Below are positions 49,689-62,498 of a stretch of DNA of 64,000 bases, piece by piece; positions within the stretch are counted from its first letter, which is position 1; each line of letters opens with the position of its first letter. The notes below the pieces were generated by a model. The model did not search any database. It saw nothing but the letters and a program-made list of their open reading frames with translations, and was not told the DNA's origin. The translations under genes and the position numbers were made by a program. The DNA comes from Odobenus rosmarus divergens (lineage: Eukaryota; Chordata; Mammalia; Carnivora; Odobenidae): NCBI RefSeq assembly GCF_000321225.1, contig NW_004451670.1:124001-188000 (forward strand). Reading direction: 5' to 3'.

Positions 49689-50262
49689 AAATAAATATTC
49701 ATGTCAGAATTTAATACCTTATTTTTATCTATCGAGAATTTACTTTCAAGTACCATACTATCCATCTTTCTGAAATGATGGATTTGCCTTTCCTTAGACA
49801 ATCTATATATTAATTTGAAGATGGAACATATTGTTCTTGCTACCCTCAGCAATAAGGATTTTTTATGATTTATTCTTAGTATATACCTTTGACTCATATT
49901 CTTTTATTTTAGGCACACAACTCAGGATTCGTAACTACATACATATGGATAGAGGTGCTTGAAAAGAAAATCTGCTCTTCTGGAATACTGAATGGAAAAT
50001 AAAAGCCCATCACTGAAAGCAGAATTTGGAGCCTAGAAATGAAAGATGGAACACAGTTTTCAAAGGGATTATTAAAATCAACAAGTCTGGGCTTTGCTTA
50101 AACAATATGAAATATAAAAATATATTGTTCCACTCCTGCCTCTAGAGTTACAGGATGATTTAGGGTCAGTCAAATAATGCAGGAAATTCTATGGCCAGAG
50201 TGACTGGTCAGGAATGAACATGTGATCAAGACAACGAGATATAATGACAGTCTTTCTGTCAA

Positions 50263-50314
50263 ATATTCAGGAGTCCATTGGTCCAGGTATATTCAGGAGT
50301 CCATTGGTCCAGGT
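50263..50314. repeat. Exact 26-bp tandem duplication
   Basis: Unit atattcaggagtccattggt plus ccaggt, present twice back to back. Confidence 0.96.
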
Positions 50315-50564
50315 ATCTCCATATAACAGAAGCCAAACGAATGTTTACCTTAGGGCTTTACGAATACGGCTATGCTGTCTGTTGAATATTATTGAGCTTA
50401 CTCAGGAATGGTAATTTTATACCAATATACTACCTATCTGTATTACATAGGATAATATGGATGCAGTAGCAAAGAAGCAATGCAAGCTTTCAGGGTGGGA
50501 CAGCTACCAGAGAGGAAGACGTGAGCCTGGGAATAAAGAGGAACCTCAGAAAAAAAGCCAATAG

Positions 50565-50615
50565 CAAAAAAAAAAAAAATTAAAAAAAATTAAAAAAAAT
50601 TAAAAAAATAAAATA
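50565..50615. repeat. A-rich repeat with TT steps
   Basis: Poly-A followed by three AATTAAAAAA-type units. Confidence 0.9.
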
Positions 50616-50999
50616 GCAGAACAGAAACAAATTATTCCAAATAATTTGAGCTTCTGGATTAAATTGTGTCTAAAGTACTACTCCTGGGTTTTTCAGTTTT
50701 ATGAGTCAGTAAGTCTAGTCTGGCAAAAGTCAGTTTACATTGATTTATTGTCATTTGTACAGGAAAGGAGTCCAAATTGATACAATACAATTTAAAGCAA
50801 TTTTGTCTGACGAAATCCTGCTCTGGTCAGGTCCGACAGCAGGGACAGCAGCTGAGAACCCAGGCTCTTGAGGTGGTGTCCCACCGAGTAGACGCAGCAA
50901 ATGGACAATACAGGTCTTCAGCTGGTTGTTGGATTGTGTGGGATATGCACCCAAAACAAACCCAGGTTTTTGGGGTTTGAATTGATTGAACTGATTTTT

Positions 51000-51995
51000 T
51001 TTTTAATTGTGGTAAAAACACATAACATGAAATCTACCCTTTAACAAAGTTTTAAGTGAACTGCGCAATGTTGTTATTTATATGCACATTGTTGCAGGGC
51101 AAATCTCAAGAACTTTTTCATCTTGCATGACTGATACTCAGTGCCTGCTGAACAGCTCCTCCCCATCTCCCCTCCCCCAGCCCCTGACATCCACAATTAT
51201 CCTCTCTACTTTTGCTACAGTGACTATTTTAGGAACCTCATGTCAATGAAATTATGCAGTATTTGTCCCTCCCTGGTTGATTTCATTTAGCATAATGTCT
51301 GCAAAGTTCAGTATGTTAGCACATATAGCAAGGTATACTCCTTTTTTTAAGGCCGACTAATGTTCCATTGTGTGTATATATCACATTTTCTTTATCAAGT
51401 TATCCATCCATGAACATGTAGGTGGTTTTCACTATTGTGAATAATGTTGCAAGGAACATGGGGGTGCAAGTATTTCTTCAAGATCTTGGATCTCAGTCCT
51501 TTTGGATAAATACCCAGAAGTTAGATGGTTGGATCATATAGTAGTTCAATTCTTTATTTTTCCTCCATCCTGTTTTCCATAAGGGTGGCACCATTTCTTA
51601 TTCCCACCAACAATGTACGAAAGTTTCAGTTTCTCCCCATCCTTACCATGCTTCTTATTTTCTATTTTTTCTTTGTTTGTTTGATAGTGTATGTTTGATA
51701 TTTGTATGTCTTCTTTGGAGAAATGTCTATTTAAGTTTTTTGCCCATTTTAATCAGATTATTTGCTTGGTTGTAGGTTTTGTTGTTGTTGTTTATTTGTT
51801 CATTTGCTGTTGAGTGTAGGAGTTCCTTATGTATTTCGAATATTAACCCCTTATCTGATATATGGTTGCAAAGATTTTCTATTTCCTAGGTTTGCCTTTT
51901 CACGCTGTTGACTGTTTCCTTTGCTGTACAGAAGCTTTCCAGGTTGGTGTACTCCCACTGGTCTATTTTCGCTTTTGATGGCTTTTCTATCATAC
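51000..51995 (-). mobile_element. Old L1 3' end (ORF2 C-terminal region and 3' UTR)
   Basis: The plus strand shows the complement of typical L1 3' motifs: TTAACCCCTTATCTGATATA (near 51843), CCTTTGCTGTACAGAAGCTT (near 51919) and AACATGGGGGTGCAAGTAT (near 51455). The T-rich start near 51000 is the A tail. No frame is open. The element ends near 51995. Confidence 0.85.
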
Positions 51996-52089
51996 AGAAA
52001 CAATTAAATACGGCAATTATGAAAACAGTATATCTTTTCCTTCAATAATACATATTTGTTTATTTGCATAAATTTATTTAGATTATTTA

Positions 52090-52234
52090 GTCATTACTGA
52101 GAGCCATGCATTCTCGTAAGCAATTTACATATGGTGACTCAAATAAAAAGGATAACCTCATAAAGTATATGCATTTTATTCATTTTTTCCAGATAGAAAA
52201 ACTAGGGCACAGTGAGACTGAATTATAAAAGATT

Positions 52235-52283
<49 letters not shown>

Positions 52284-52545
52284 AGAGAGAGAGAATGAAT
52301 GGGGGGGAAGGGCAGAGGGAGGGAGAGAGAGAAGCAGGATCCCTGCTGAGCAGGGAGCCAGATGCAGGGCTCGATTCCAGGACCTGGAGATCATGACCCA
52401 AGCCGAAGGCAGACACTTAACCTACTGAGTCAGTCAGGTGCCCGGAGATTGAATTATATACCAAGAGTGGATTCAAACATAGGCAGTTTTCCTGCAAAAT
52501 CCATGCATTTAAACATTAGATCCTGTTGTCTCTCCACTATGATAT
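52090..52545 (+). mobile_element. MIR SINE split by a CanSINE
   Basis: The left half (52090-52213) ends with ctagggcacagtgagactga; the right half resumes after the CanSINE with a target-duplicated gagattgaattata and continues to aacattagatcctgttgtct. Both halves align to one MIR in order. Confidence 0.65.
52228..52444 (-). mobile_element. CanSINE inserted in a MIR, with expanded (ATTT)n tail
   Basis: The repeat gagactgaattata at 52214-52227 and gagattgaattata at 52445-52458 flank it, differing at one base. The tail complement has grown to about a dozen ATTT units (52232-52281), a likely variable microsatellite. Confidence 0.94.
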
Positions 52546-52757
52546 TATTTGTTCAATTGAGTAAATATTAATGTGTATTAATGAACTAATGAATGGTTAA
52601 GTTAATGAACAGAGTATTGACATGATAAGAAATTACTAGAATTGCCATTTAGAAATATTTTAGGAGGAAAACCTAAGTTTGGAAAATTGAACTAACCAAA
52701 ATATTCTGTATATGAGAAAGAATTTCTATTATTTATTTATTTTAAGAGATAAAACAT

Positions 52758-52958
52758 GGGGCGCTTGGGTGGCTCAGTTGGTTAAGTGTCTATCTTTGGC
52801 TCAGGTCGTGATCTCCGGGTTCTGGGATCGAATCCCACATCGGGCTCCCTGCTCAGCAAGCGGCCTGCTTCTCCTTCTCCCTCTCCCTCTGCTGCTCCCC
52901 CTGCTTGTGCTCTTTCTCTCTGTCAAATAAATAAATAAAATCTTTTAAAAAAATTAAA
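52758..52958 (+). mobile_element. CanSINE
   Basis: Flanked by aagagataaaa at 52744-52754 and 52959-52969. It lies only about 310 bp from the previous copy, in opposite orientation. Confidence 0.94.
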
Positions 52959-54476
52959 AAGAGATAAAATATCATCTCTATGTCTTAGTTGGCTATGGAT
53001 ACTTTTTTTTATAGGACCCAATATTGTGAAATATAATCTATTATTTTTTAAAACTATTATATCAGCCTAGAGGCAAACTTACAGCAATTGTAAGCATTCT
53101 CATATAAATCTTTACAAGGATATTTCCTGGGGATGTACGAAGAGATGGTCACATAGCCACTTTGACCATGAGGGGACAAGCTTAAGACTAATGCCAATTT
53201 ACTGAAGATGGTGATTTGAAAAGATTGAGAGAGGCTATTTGATGATAGCACTTGGCTGTTGAAATTACCTCCAGAATTTCCAGTAAGTGAATAATCGATA
53301 CCATGATTGTCATTTTAGTTTTCAAAAAAATGCACAATAATTTTCTCTAACACACACTGAAATTTAGATTTTGATTATACAGCTTTTAAACTTGTGTTTA
53401 AATTTGTTTGTATTAAAATTCCGCATCTGTGATGAAAAACCATTTCCAGAATATTGGTCCCGTCAGAAGCACCCCATGACACTTATTATAAAAAGGGTTA
53501 GGTATCAGAAAAACAAAGCACTGAACATACAATTTGCAGCTAGTAACACCAGGAGTCACATCATCCTTCATCCACTCCCTTTTGCTAAGTCAGTTTCAAG
53601 GATTATCAAATAGCAAAGATGTCACTGTGCATATAGTCCTTGCCACAAGTTGTGTGTGGTAGAGACTTGGTGGAAGAGGAACCAGGTGCCCGGAGATGCG
53701 GAGCAGGTGGAGAAGCAGGGACCCACCAGGCAGGGCTAGGGCTGGCTGCGGTATTCACAGATGCGTGTGCTCACCAGAAACACATGGGATGGCAACAAGC
53801 TGCAAGACACTCCTTCTCTCTCTCCTTTCTTTTATAACCACTCACAAGCTGTAGGCTTCTTTTCCTGACATAATACATTCCTACTTTCTCATTCAAGGTT
53901 GCTGGTTTTGCTCATTTGAAGATACATTTAAATTGTAGACAGATGAACAGATAAACTACTTGGGATCTTTTTTGTTTTCTTTTTCTGTCACTGTTACCTA
54001 AAGACAAGTTCTAGTGTCTGGTGAGAAGGTGAATGATAAGACTGGATATGTCATTTCATAGCCGAGAGAAGCAGCCACACATGGACCGCATGAGTATGAT
54101 GGCTCACACCCCCACTTACCCATCCAATTTCAGATGCCCAGGGGTTGATCATTACATCAAAACTTGGGCTGTACTAACTTTGGACCAGTGATAATACCAT
54201 CCGGTAGTAAGAAGTTGGTGTTAGTGGAATGCAAGAAGGAAAATGGCCACTTTGTTTCCAAATTAGTTCTTGGCTATATTTTGTTCAGACAAGCTCATCT
54301 AAGGAAAAACAAAAAGTTACAAATTATTGCAAACTTGAAGTAACTTCTTACCTTGAAAGAGTCTATGGTTCTGGAGTTGGCATTGGACCAAAGAGATGCC
54401 TTGAGTTTCTCTTTACAAAATTAATTTTTCCCAAATAACATGAGCATAGACAGAAATAACATAATCGTGAAAGCCT

Positions 54477-54504
54477 TTTTTTTTAAGACTTTATTTATTT
54501 ATTT

Positions 54505-54541
<37 letters not shown>

Positions 54542-54684
54542 CGAGTGGGGGAGGGGCAGAGGAAGAGGGAGAAGCCGGCTTCCCGCTGAGCCGGGAATCC
54601 GATGAGGGGCTCCGCCCCAGGACCCCGGGATCATGACCGGAGCCGAAAGCAGGTGCTTAGCCGATTGCGCCACCCAGGCGCCCC
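54477..54684 (-). mobile_element. CanSINE with (GA)n expansion
   Basis: Complement of a full copy with a long GA run at 54507-54539. Target duplication is poor (tgaaagccttttt against tgaaaaactttta), so limits are approximate. Confidence 0.92.
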
Positions 54685-55493
54685 TTGTGAAAAACTTTTA
54701 ATGAAAAACAACTACCTCCTCCTCCTTCCCTTTCTTTCTCCCTCCAAGGCAATAATAGGTCGTTCATCCTGCAGCTTTTTATTTGGCTGCTAACACCCAT
54801 ATCTGTGAAGTTATTAGACCACCGTATCCTGAGTTCTCAGAGTGGGACATGGCCTGTTTACTTCCTGTTATGACGGCTAAAGATTTATCTATTGTTCACG
54901 GCACACTACCCCAACCCCGCCCCGGCTTCATCCTTTCATGAGATTTGTAGTATATTTACTTAAATAAAAAATGAATATTCAGTGTATATAACAACACGAT
55001 CATGTAAACAGTGTTCAAAGTCAAAAGGTGGAACATGATTCTATTTCTTTCACTTAGAAATTTTGCTTTTTTACTGGAGTTTTAGACTTTTTTTTCCTAT
55101 GTAATGTCCCCTTCATATAAAACTGTTTTTTAAAAAGTTTAACCTAGCAAGTGTTCTCGGGGAACTACATTTTTTTTCTTGGTAATCTCTAACCTGAATG
55201 TTCTCTCTTCCAGCTCCCATCTGATCTAGTTGTCCTCTAGGTTATAAACGCAGGGATATTCATTCGTTCCTTTGTTTTTTTAATGCACTGTTCTGTGTTT
55301 CTTCAGTATAGTGGGTATTTGGCATCTGTCAACATCCATGAAATCTTTGGGGGGAATCACCTTAACCCACTCTCAGATATCTCACTTTTTGTAGAAAAAA
55401 GGCTCTCTTTTCTCTTACGAACAGGAGGCTGAGAGGGTGTGTCTGATCCGCTGCATTCGCTTGCAGTCAAAAGAAGAGAGAGTTGCGTCAACT

Positions 55494-56034
55494 GGTGGAG
55501 GTCATCAATGGTGGAGGTCATCAGTGGTGGAGGTCATCAATGGTGGAGGTCATCAATGGTGGAGGTCATCAATGGTGGAGGTCATCAATGGTGGAGGTCA
55601 TCAGTGGTGGAGGTCATCAATGGTGGAGGTCATCAGTGGTGGAGGTCATCAATGGTGGAGGTCATCAATGGTGGAGGTCATCAATGGTGGAGGTCATCAA
55701 TGGTGGAGGTCATCAATGGTGGAGGTCATCAGTGGTGGAGGTCATCAATGGTGGAGGTCATCAGTGGTGGAGGTCATCAATGGTGGAGGTCATCAGTGGT
55801 GGAGGTCATCAATGGTGGAGGTCATCAATGGTGGAGGTCATCAGTGGTGGAGGTCATCAATGGTGGAGGTCATCAATGGTGGATGGTGGAGGTCATCAAT
55901 GGTGGAGGTCATCAATGGTGGAGGTCATCAATGGTGGAGGTCATCAGTGGTGGAGGTCATCAATGGTGGAGGTCATCAATGGTGGAGGTCATCAATGGTG
56001 GAGGTCATCAATGGTGGAGGTCATCAATGGTGGA
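55494..56034. repeat. 16-bp minisatellite, 33 copies
   Basis: Unit GGTGGAGGTCATCAAT, with a second form ending CAGT. Reading A for the first and G for the second, the order is A G AAAA G A G AAAAA G A G A G AA G AA, a 7-bp partial unit (GGTGGAT at about 55878), then AAA G AAAAA and a final GGTGGA. I count 25 A and 8 G. Because 16 is not a multiple of 3 and the unit has no stop in any plus frame, all three plus frames stay open for 184-216 codons; these are not genes. Confidence 0.98.
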
Positions 56035-56358
56035 TAGCGTTGTTTGAGACTAACACCAACCTCGCCCTTAAACAGTTATGCAAATGAGTAAAGGATACCC
56101 ACCTCATATTGTTGTTGTTCTTATTTGCACATGCTAGTTTTTATTGGTTTTCAGGTATTCAAAGTGAAAAGTGACCTAAATGATACATCAGATCTAACAT
56201 TTTTTTGGTTTAATATTCTCTTTGAATGAAATGCACTGTCATATAATCTCCTGCGAAAAGCTTACAAGAGGAAGAAGGTATTCTGAGTTCTTCCATGACT
56301 GGAAGGTCTTTTATTTGACTTTCATTTAATTGATAGCTTTGTGAGGTGTAACATTTTA

Positions 56359-56539
56359 GATTGAAAATATTTTTTTCCCTTGGTATTTTGAGAGCATTTA
56401 GAGTCTGGTACTGAGAATAAGAAGTAAAAGAAAAAAAATTCTGAAATGGATTGAAAATATGTTTTCCCTTCGTATTTGAAAGTATTTAGAGTCAGGTACT
56501 GACTGAGGATAAGAAGTAAAAGAAAAAAAATTCTGAAAC
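56359..56539. repeat. Diverged tandem duplication of about 90 bp
   Basis: Copy 1 (56359-56448) and copy 2 (56449-56539) both run from gattgaaaatat to aagaagtaaaagaaaaaaaa and ttctgaaa, with several substitutions and small indels. Confidence 0.9.
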
Positions 56540-57787
56540 CCTTTCCTGTGTAAATTTAACTACATTTTTAATTCTGGGAGCATTCAGCATATTTTCGTTA
56601 TTCCTGATTATCTTAAATTTTCTGAGATTTCACCTTGGTATACTTAGTCAGTTTTGTTCTTATTCATCTTGAGAGGAGCCTCAATGTGTACTTCAAGTTG
56701 GAGGCTTTCTCAAGTATCTGTTTGTCTATACTTTGTTTTATTTTTAAAGAATAACGTGATTAAAAGATAGTGGGAAATTAGGGTACATTTATAATACTTG
56801 TCTATTGTCAGATTTGCTTCAGAATGATTGGAAACAAGCTAGATGTAATATGCTGAGAGACAACCAAATTCTATGTTATGGATTGCTCTTCTATTAAGAA
56901 AGTTAAATTTCCCCAGGGATGAAAGCTTGGATCTTCTGCCTGGGGAATGGGGGGAAGGACAGATGCCAGACATGCAAAATTCTGTGCATGAAGGCAGGAT
57001 ACGACAGTCTACAAATGTATATAAGGATTTTCAGCTAATTGTCCTCTTTTCAACCTGGATGAATGTCCACCCTCCTTTGTATCTTGCATCTCCAGCACTA
57101 AGTGAAGTTGAAATGCCAGAATTGCATAGCAGACAGTGGCTGAGGGATGGACAAGCTGGGGTAAGTGGGCATGCTAGGGTGGGTATACTGTATAAGATGT
57201 GCAGAGGATTGCTATCCACAATAAAGTCCAAAGGACCTACCATTAACTATCATCATGAGGAATGAGCTGGTGACAAGAGCACCAGCATCTCCAAGTGTTT
57301 AGTGATGGCCTGCCTCCTACGCCAGGGTATATGGCAAGAGAGGTCATTACAGAATTAGGCACACCGATAGCAATGGGGATGACAGGACCCTAAAACAAAA
57401 GAAACCAAGTGGGTAGAGTGTCACCATTATCATGTTGGAATGAGAGCAGGAAAGGAGGCTAATCCAGTGAAAATTATGGGGATAATTAATAGAACACAGC
57501 GACCCTAAGAACAACGTAGATGGGAAATCAGCAGGGTTTGTACTACCAGAATAAATCAAGGAGATATGTCCAGGATGCTGAGCCCCCTTCCCCCCACAAA
57601 ATGTCAAAATCTTTTGTTCCATTTCTGGACCTGAGCCAGCTTTCTGAACTGGAGCCCACCAACTGAAGAGGAGGCCATGTTCCCAGAAGGAAGGACTCAA
57701 CAATGCGGCCGTAGTCTTGGCAATGCAGCCTCTGTCCTCCACCAAGGGCCCTACAGTCATGTCCTTGGGCGAATGTGTACTGAGCAT

Positions 57788-58222
57788 ACCAGTTTCTAAA
57801 GGCTGTTGTAACTAGGCAGCTTGCACACAATAAATGTCTTCTCTCACAGTTCGGGAGGCTGTAAATCTGAGACCATGGTGTCAGTGGGGTTGGCTCCTTC
57901 TGAGGCTGGGAGGGAGAATCTGCTCCAAGACTTTCCCTGAGCTTCTGGTAGCTTGCTGGCAATTTTTGGTGTTCTTTGGCTTGTGGAAACATCACAACAA
58001 GCTCTCCCTTCATGTTCACGAAAAGTTCATTCTGTGTTATGTCTGTGTCCAAATCTTGTTCTGCAAGGACACCAGTCAGATTAGGGCCCACCCATTGCAG
58101 TATAACCTCATCTTAAGAATTGCATCTGCAACGGCCTGTTTCCAAATAAGGTCACATTCGAGGTACTGGGGGTTAGTATTTCAACCTATCAATACTAGGG
58201 TGACACAATTCAATCCATAACA
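57788..58222 (-). mobile_element. MLT1-type MaLR LTR
   Basis: The complement starts TGTTATGGATTGAATTGTG, contains CCTTATTTGGAAACAGG and ends in a TTACAACAGCC-like block. Diverged copy without internal region. The 182-codon and 128-codon ORFs over it come from the repeat and chance. Confidence 0.75.
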
Positions 58223-58493
58223 CCGAGGAAAGGGTATGTCAAACCATTTTGAGCACTTTTGAGCACAAAATCTAGGTTGACATTAGTATCTAAAGATCCC
58301 ACATATAATCGTGACCCTTGTTTGAACGGGGGCACGTGGGAGTCAGGTCACAAAGGTCACTCATTGTGGGAGGGCCAAGCAGAAGTCTGTGGAACTGCCC
58401 CTTCACCTCAGCCAAAGTAGTGAATCCAAACTACATTGCATTGGAGGGGAGGTAAACGTGATAGAAATCAGAGTCACCTTTAAGAATATAAAT

Positions 58494-58697
58494 CAGGGGT
58501 AAGCAAACTACAGCCTGTAGGCCAAATTCAGGCTGCACACCATTATTGCATGGCTCATAAGCTAAAAATAGTTTTTATGGTCTCAAAAGATCCTAAAACC
58601 AAACAAGAAGAAGATATGTCACAGAGATCAGAGGTGGTTCAAAAAGCCTAAAATATTTACTCTCTGATCCTTTACAGAAACACTCTGCCTTCCTGAT
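58494..58697 (+). mobile_element. Non-autonomous hAT-type DNA transposon relic
   Basis: Starts caggggtaagcaaact and ends with a diverged inverted copy (cagaaacactctgccttcctg). The inner text gtaggccaaattcaggctg and gcctaaaatatttactctct matches a well-known mammalian element that I recognise but cannot name with certainty. Confidence 0.65.
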
Positions 58698-61600
58698 CTA
58701 AATGATTCAGAGCCCCAGTATATTGCCGTTGAATGACTACTAACCACTCTGGTCCCTATAGAAAAAGGGCAGGTTCTGGAGGCTGATGATATACTACTAC
58801 AGTCTTGACCCCCATTGCTAGGGCCTCAGTTATATACCATCTGTCAAATAGATGATTTTCTGTTCCATCGGAAGAGAGGATGCTGTCAGCAGACAATATC
58901 CAGGGGTCAGCCCCTTCAGGAGCCCCTCACTAGCAGCCTCACTGGGTAGCCTGCAGCCAATAAAAGATGCAGGCAAACTCTGGCCAGCAGGTTATGCTCC
59001 AGAGTGCCCCGTGGGGTGGGCTGAGGCTTTAGGGAATCTACATTGCTCTTTGTCTTTCCCTTCTAACCAATCTTGCTTTGAATTATAGCAGTTGGCATGA
59101 CCTTAATAGGAAGGCTTATAATGTATTAATTCAATTGAAGAAGTAATAGAAATAAATCAAAAAGCGAGCAAACAAATAAATGTCTTGCCCAGTTAAGTCA
59201 AAGTAGTGAACCCCTCAGGCTGCAGGTGTCTACATCTGTTGTCGTCCCTTTGACCGAGGTCAAGCCATGAGCTCGGCTGAGCTGCATTCTCTCTTCCTGT
59301 AAAATGCCCCGATTCACCGGATTGCCTGTGGTTAAGACCAAGCACTCACTAGAAGTCTCCAAATCTAAAATACATGCTTCTGTTCTTCTCACTACAGTTT
59401 GAACAACATCAAAAGAAGCTCTTTACCCCCCCGAATCATGATTTTATGAGCATGAAAGGTTTCCTAATGCAAATTTATAAATCTTAATCTACGACTATGA
59501 CTAGAAATGTGGAATGTCGCAGCTGACTTCAGGACATTCCATTCCCGTATGTTTTGTCACAAATGTGATTTGCTTGGAAAGAAGCAGGCGTTCGACTCAG
59601 GATGATGGTCTTACGTGGCTATTGTCCATGTATTGAAAATAATTGCCATCACCTTAAAGAGGGGGGTAGGATCTTGTCCCATTGTTATTGAATGCTAGTA
59701 GAAATTATTTTGTCTTTTTGAACTGAAGAAAATAAAATGTATAAGTTGAATGTTTTACCTGCCAGTTTTTTGTTTTTTTTTTTTTTCCCAAGTCCGTGCC
59801 ATGAACTCGGTCTGGTAACGTGGGTCTGTACTGGATGCAGACACAGAACTGCCCCGGGGTCTGAGCACCAGCAGGCCGGAGTCCTGGGAACGCGTTCCTG
59901 ACAAACACAATGCAAGAATGGGAGGCTTTTTCCCTTTGTTGTGTCAGCCAGAGGGGAGCTTAATTTGGAATGAACAACATTTTATCCTATGGATATCCAT
60001 TACTTTTTCAATGTTCTCTTTGTTTTGACCAAACCCAAACCTCTTTGATTAGGATAAGGTACACAGGCAGATCTACTCCATATTATATAGTTCTAATTAA
60101 ATGCAGTTAATTGAAAAACCTAACTAAGTTTTTATTTGGCAGATTTTATGACTAGAGCGTTTTAATTAAGTAGAATTTCCAAGGGATATTGATAACAGTA
60201 TTTGGTTTTAAATTGAGAACAAAATCTCCTTGAGGAAAATGAAAGGAGTAAACAGAGACCATATTTCTTTTTTCCAACATGAAAAATCATGTTGAATCCG
60301 TTCATAGAACTTCACAGCACAACAGATGATGGGCGTATTTAAGCCATTGGACGCTGAGGCAGGGAGGTGATTTCGGACAGGCACAGGTGCTCACCTTGCT
60401 CTAAAGCTGCATGTGCAAAACAGAAACCAAAAAGTTGAGGAAAAATAATTCTCAGCAATCACCATTTGAGCAAATGTGTTTCTTTTCCTTTGTTTGCTAT
60501 GTTTTACCCTTGCCCCTCTCATGGAAGCATTCCTGAAAATAAACAGAGAAGCTGCAAGGTGCTAGAATCATGCTTTTGAAAAGCTCACACTTCTCTCCGC
60601 ACGGGAAGCTTTGGTCACTGCCACAGCTCCTGTCTCGCTCATCTCCCCATCTCTCCGGGGAGAGGTCAAGCATCCTTCCCTGTCAGTTTTGTCCTCACGG
60701 GGTACAAAGAAGGGACTGCAGAGAGAAGTGACGTGATCATGAGAAACGGAGTTAGGTGATGAAGGGAGAGTGGAGGACGGCTCAGGGACTTCAGATGTGG
60801 AAGTGCGGGGAGAGAGGACCTCCGCACCAGAAGCTTCTGTCAAATGTTTACTGTTTCAAAGGCACAGTTGGCCTCGACTGATGTAAGACACTGCAAATTA
60901 TACTCTAATTTTCAAACATTGATTTGGAGAGACAAACAGGTGCCTTAGAGTACCATGAATAAAAATGAAATTGCATAATTGTAGTAATATAACAAAATCA
61001 AGTAAGCTAAAAGTCATTTTATGTCTCTCCCCTTCCTTTAGCTTGTTTTGATGAGAACCCCAAACCTAGTAAGCATTATTCATATTCAGTATCCAAAACT
61101 CCTGCTCATAATTTCACTTTTGATATGGTGGGGTCTGACAATAAAATAAAAGCTGTATTTAAAAGATAGTATGTTTAGTGAATGTTTTACTCTATGAGGG
61201 TATTATAAAGTTATCCTTTAGCATTTTACCAAGAAAAAATGATTTTTGAGCTTCTTGCTGTAACTATGGAAACAGGATAGTCTTAAAAACAATAGCAAAC
61301 ATTATCAGAATATAAAGCAAATCTATCCTATACTCTTTATCTCTAAACATAATAGACACTACAACTCTAGGCATTTGTCAAAAACCCTACTATGTAAATA
61401 TTGATAATTAAATTCAATAACTTCCTTGAGTTTGTGGCATTATATCACATAACACATGTGACAGTGACATGCATTCATGAAGATTATAATGCAAATTTTG
61501 ACAGGAATCAACATTATCGAAATTGATGTAATTATTTCAAATATTTTTAAATGTATCAAGTATATGTAAGAGCTGCTTCCCTTAAGAGAAATTTAGTTCT

Positions 61601-62284
61601 AAATATGGTTATTCTGTCTATGAATAAGACTTTCGGTAGCCTACAGGGCAGGATTCTAATTAAATTACTTATGTTTACATAAGGTTGAACATTTAAAAGG
61701 ATAGAGTGTCAATGAAAACATTCAGAATTTGGTTACCATAGACCATATTTTACCTAATACAATAAAATGAAGCATAGAGTATTCATGTAATTTTAATAAC
61801 ATTGGCTTGTGAAAGAGGAAAAACTGACTTTTTGTAAAAGATAGAATAGAAAAAACATTCATTTGGCTCGAATGTGAGTTCATGAAACTGTAAGTTTTGA
61901 AAATTCTTTGTAACATTGAAGATGCTTGCTCACAGATGGAATGTTCTTTACTCCAAAGGAGGACACTTGCAATAGAGAGTTAATGATATTTTAAGTCCCG
62001 GGCCAGAGAAAATTTAGCATCATTAAACTGTTAATGTTAGAGGAAGCTGGATATCTTTCTACCAAATACTTTCTATGCCATCTTTAGTTTAGATTCAAAT
62101 ATACAGATTTTGATGTTACGATTTTTATGTTTAAGTGCACAAGTACAATCCAATCTACTCAATATATTCTGCATAAGTGAACTAAAGTAAATAGCATTTA
62201 GTTTTATGCACTTTTCTTATGGATCAAAAAGTATGCTAATAAAATGAAGAAACAGTACAACAAATTACTTCTGAGATCCAGAAT
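58698..62284. other. Intergenic DNA, no gene recognised
   Basis: Mostly AT-rich single-copy sequence. A slightly GC-richer patch at 60568-60843 carries a 91-codon minus ORF rich in Ser, Pro and Thr (MTEASGAEVL at its start) without splice context or homology known to me; I treat it as chance. Confidence 0.5.
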
Positions 62285-62300
62285 AAAGTGTTGTTTTAAT

Positions 62301-62498
62301 TTTATTTTTTTAAGATTTTATTTATTTATTTGTCAGAGAGAGACAGAGAGTGAGCACAAGCAGGGGGAGCGGCAGACAGAGGGAGAGGCCGACTCCCCAC
62401 TGAGCAAGGAGCTCAATGTGGGAGTGGATCCCAGGACCCTGGGATCATGACCTGAGCTGAAGGCAGACGCTTAACTGACTGAGCCACCCAGGCGTCCC
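62301..62498 (-). mobile_element. CanSINE
   Basis: Flanks aaagtgttgttt at about 62286 and 62499-62510 agree. The inserted body runs from a T-rich tail complement to the head complement ending ggcgtccc. Confidence 0.93.

Noticed and set aside
55437..56087. A CRISPR-like array
   Set aside because: The 16-bp units are directly adjacent with no variable spacers, in a mammalian genome; this is a minisatellite.
57543..58091. 182-codon minus-strand ORF
   Set aside because: Overlaps an MLT1-type LTR, has no domain, and is overlapped by other ORFs on both strands.
60568..60843. 91-codon Ser/Pro/Thr-rich minus ORF
   Set aside because: No homology known to me, no splice or promoter context; low-complexity composition suffices to explain it.
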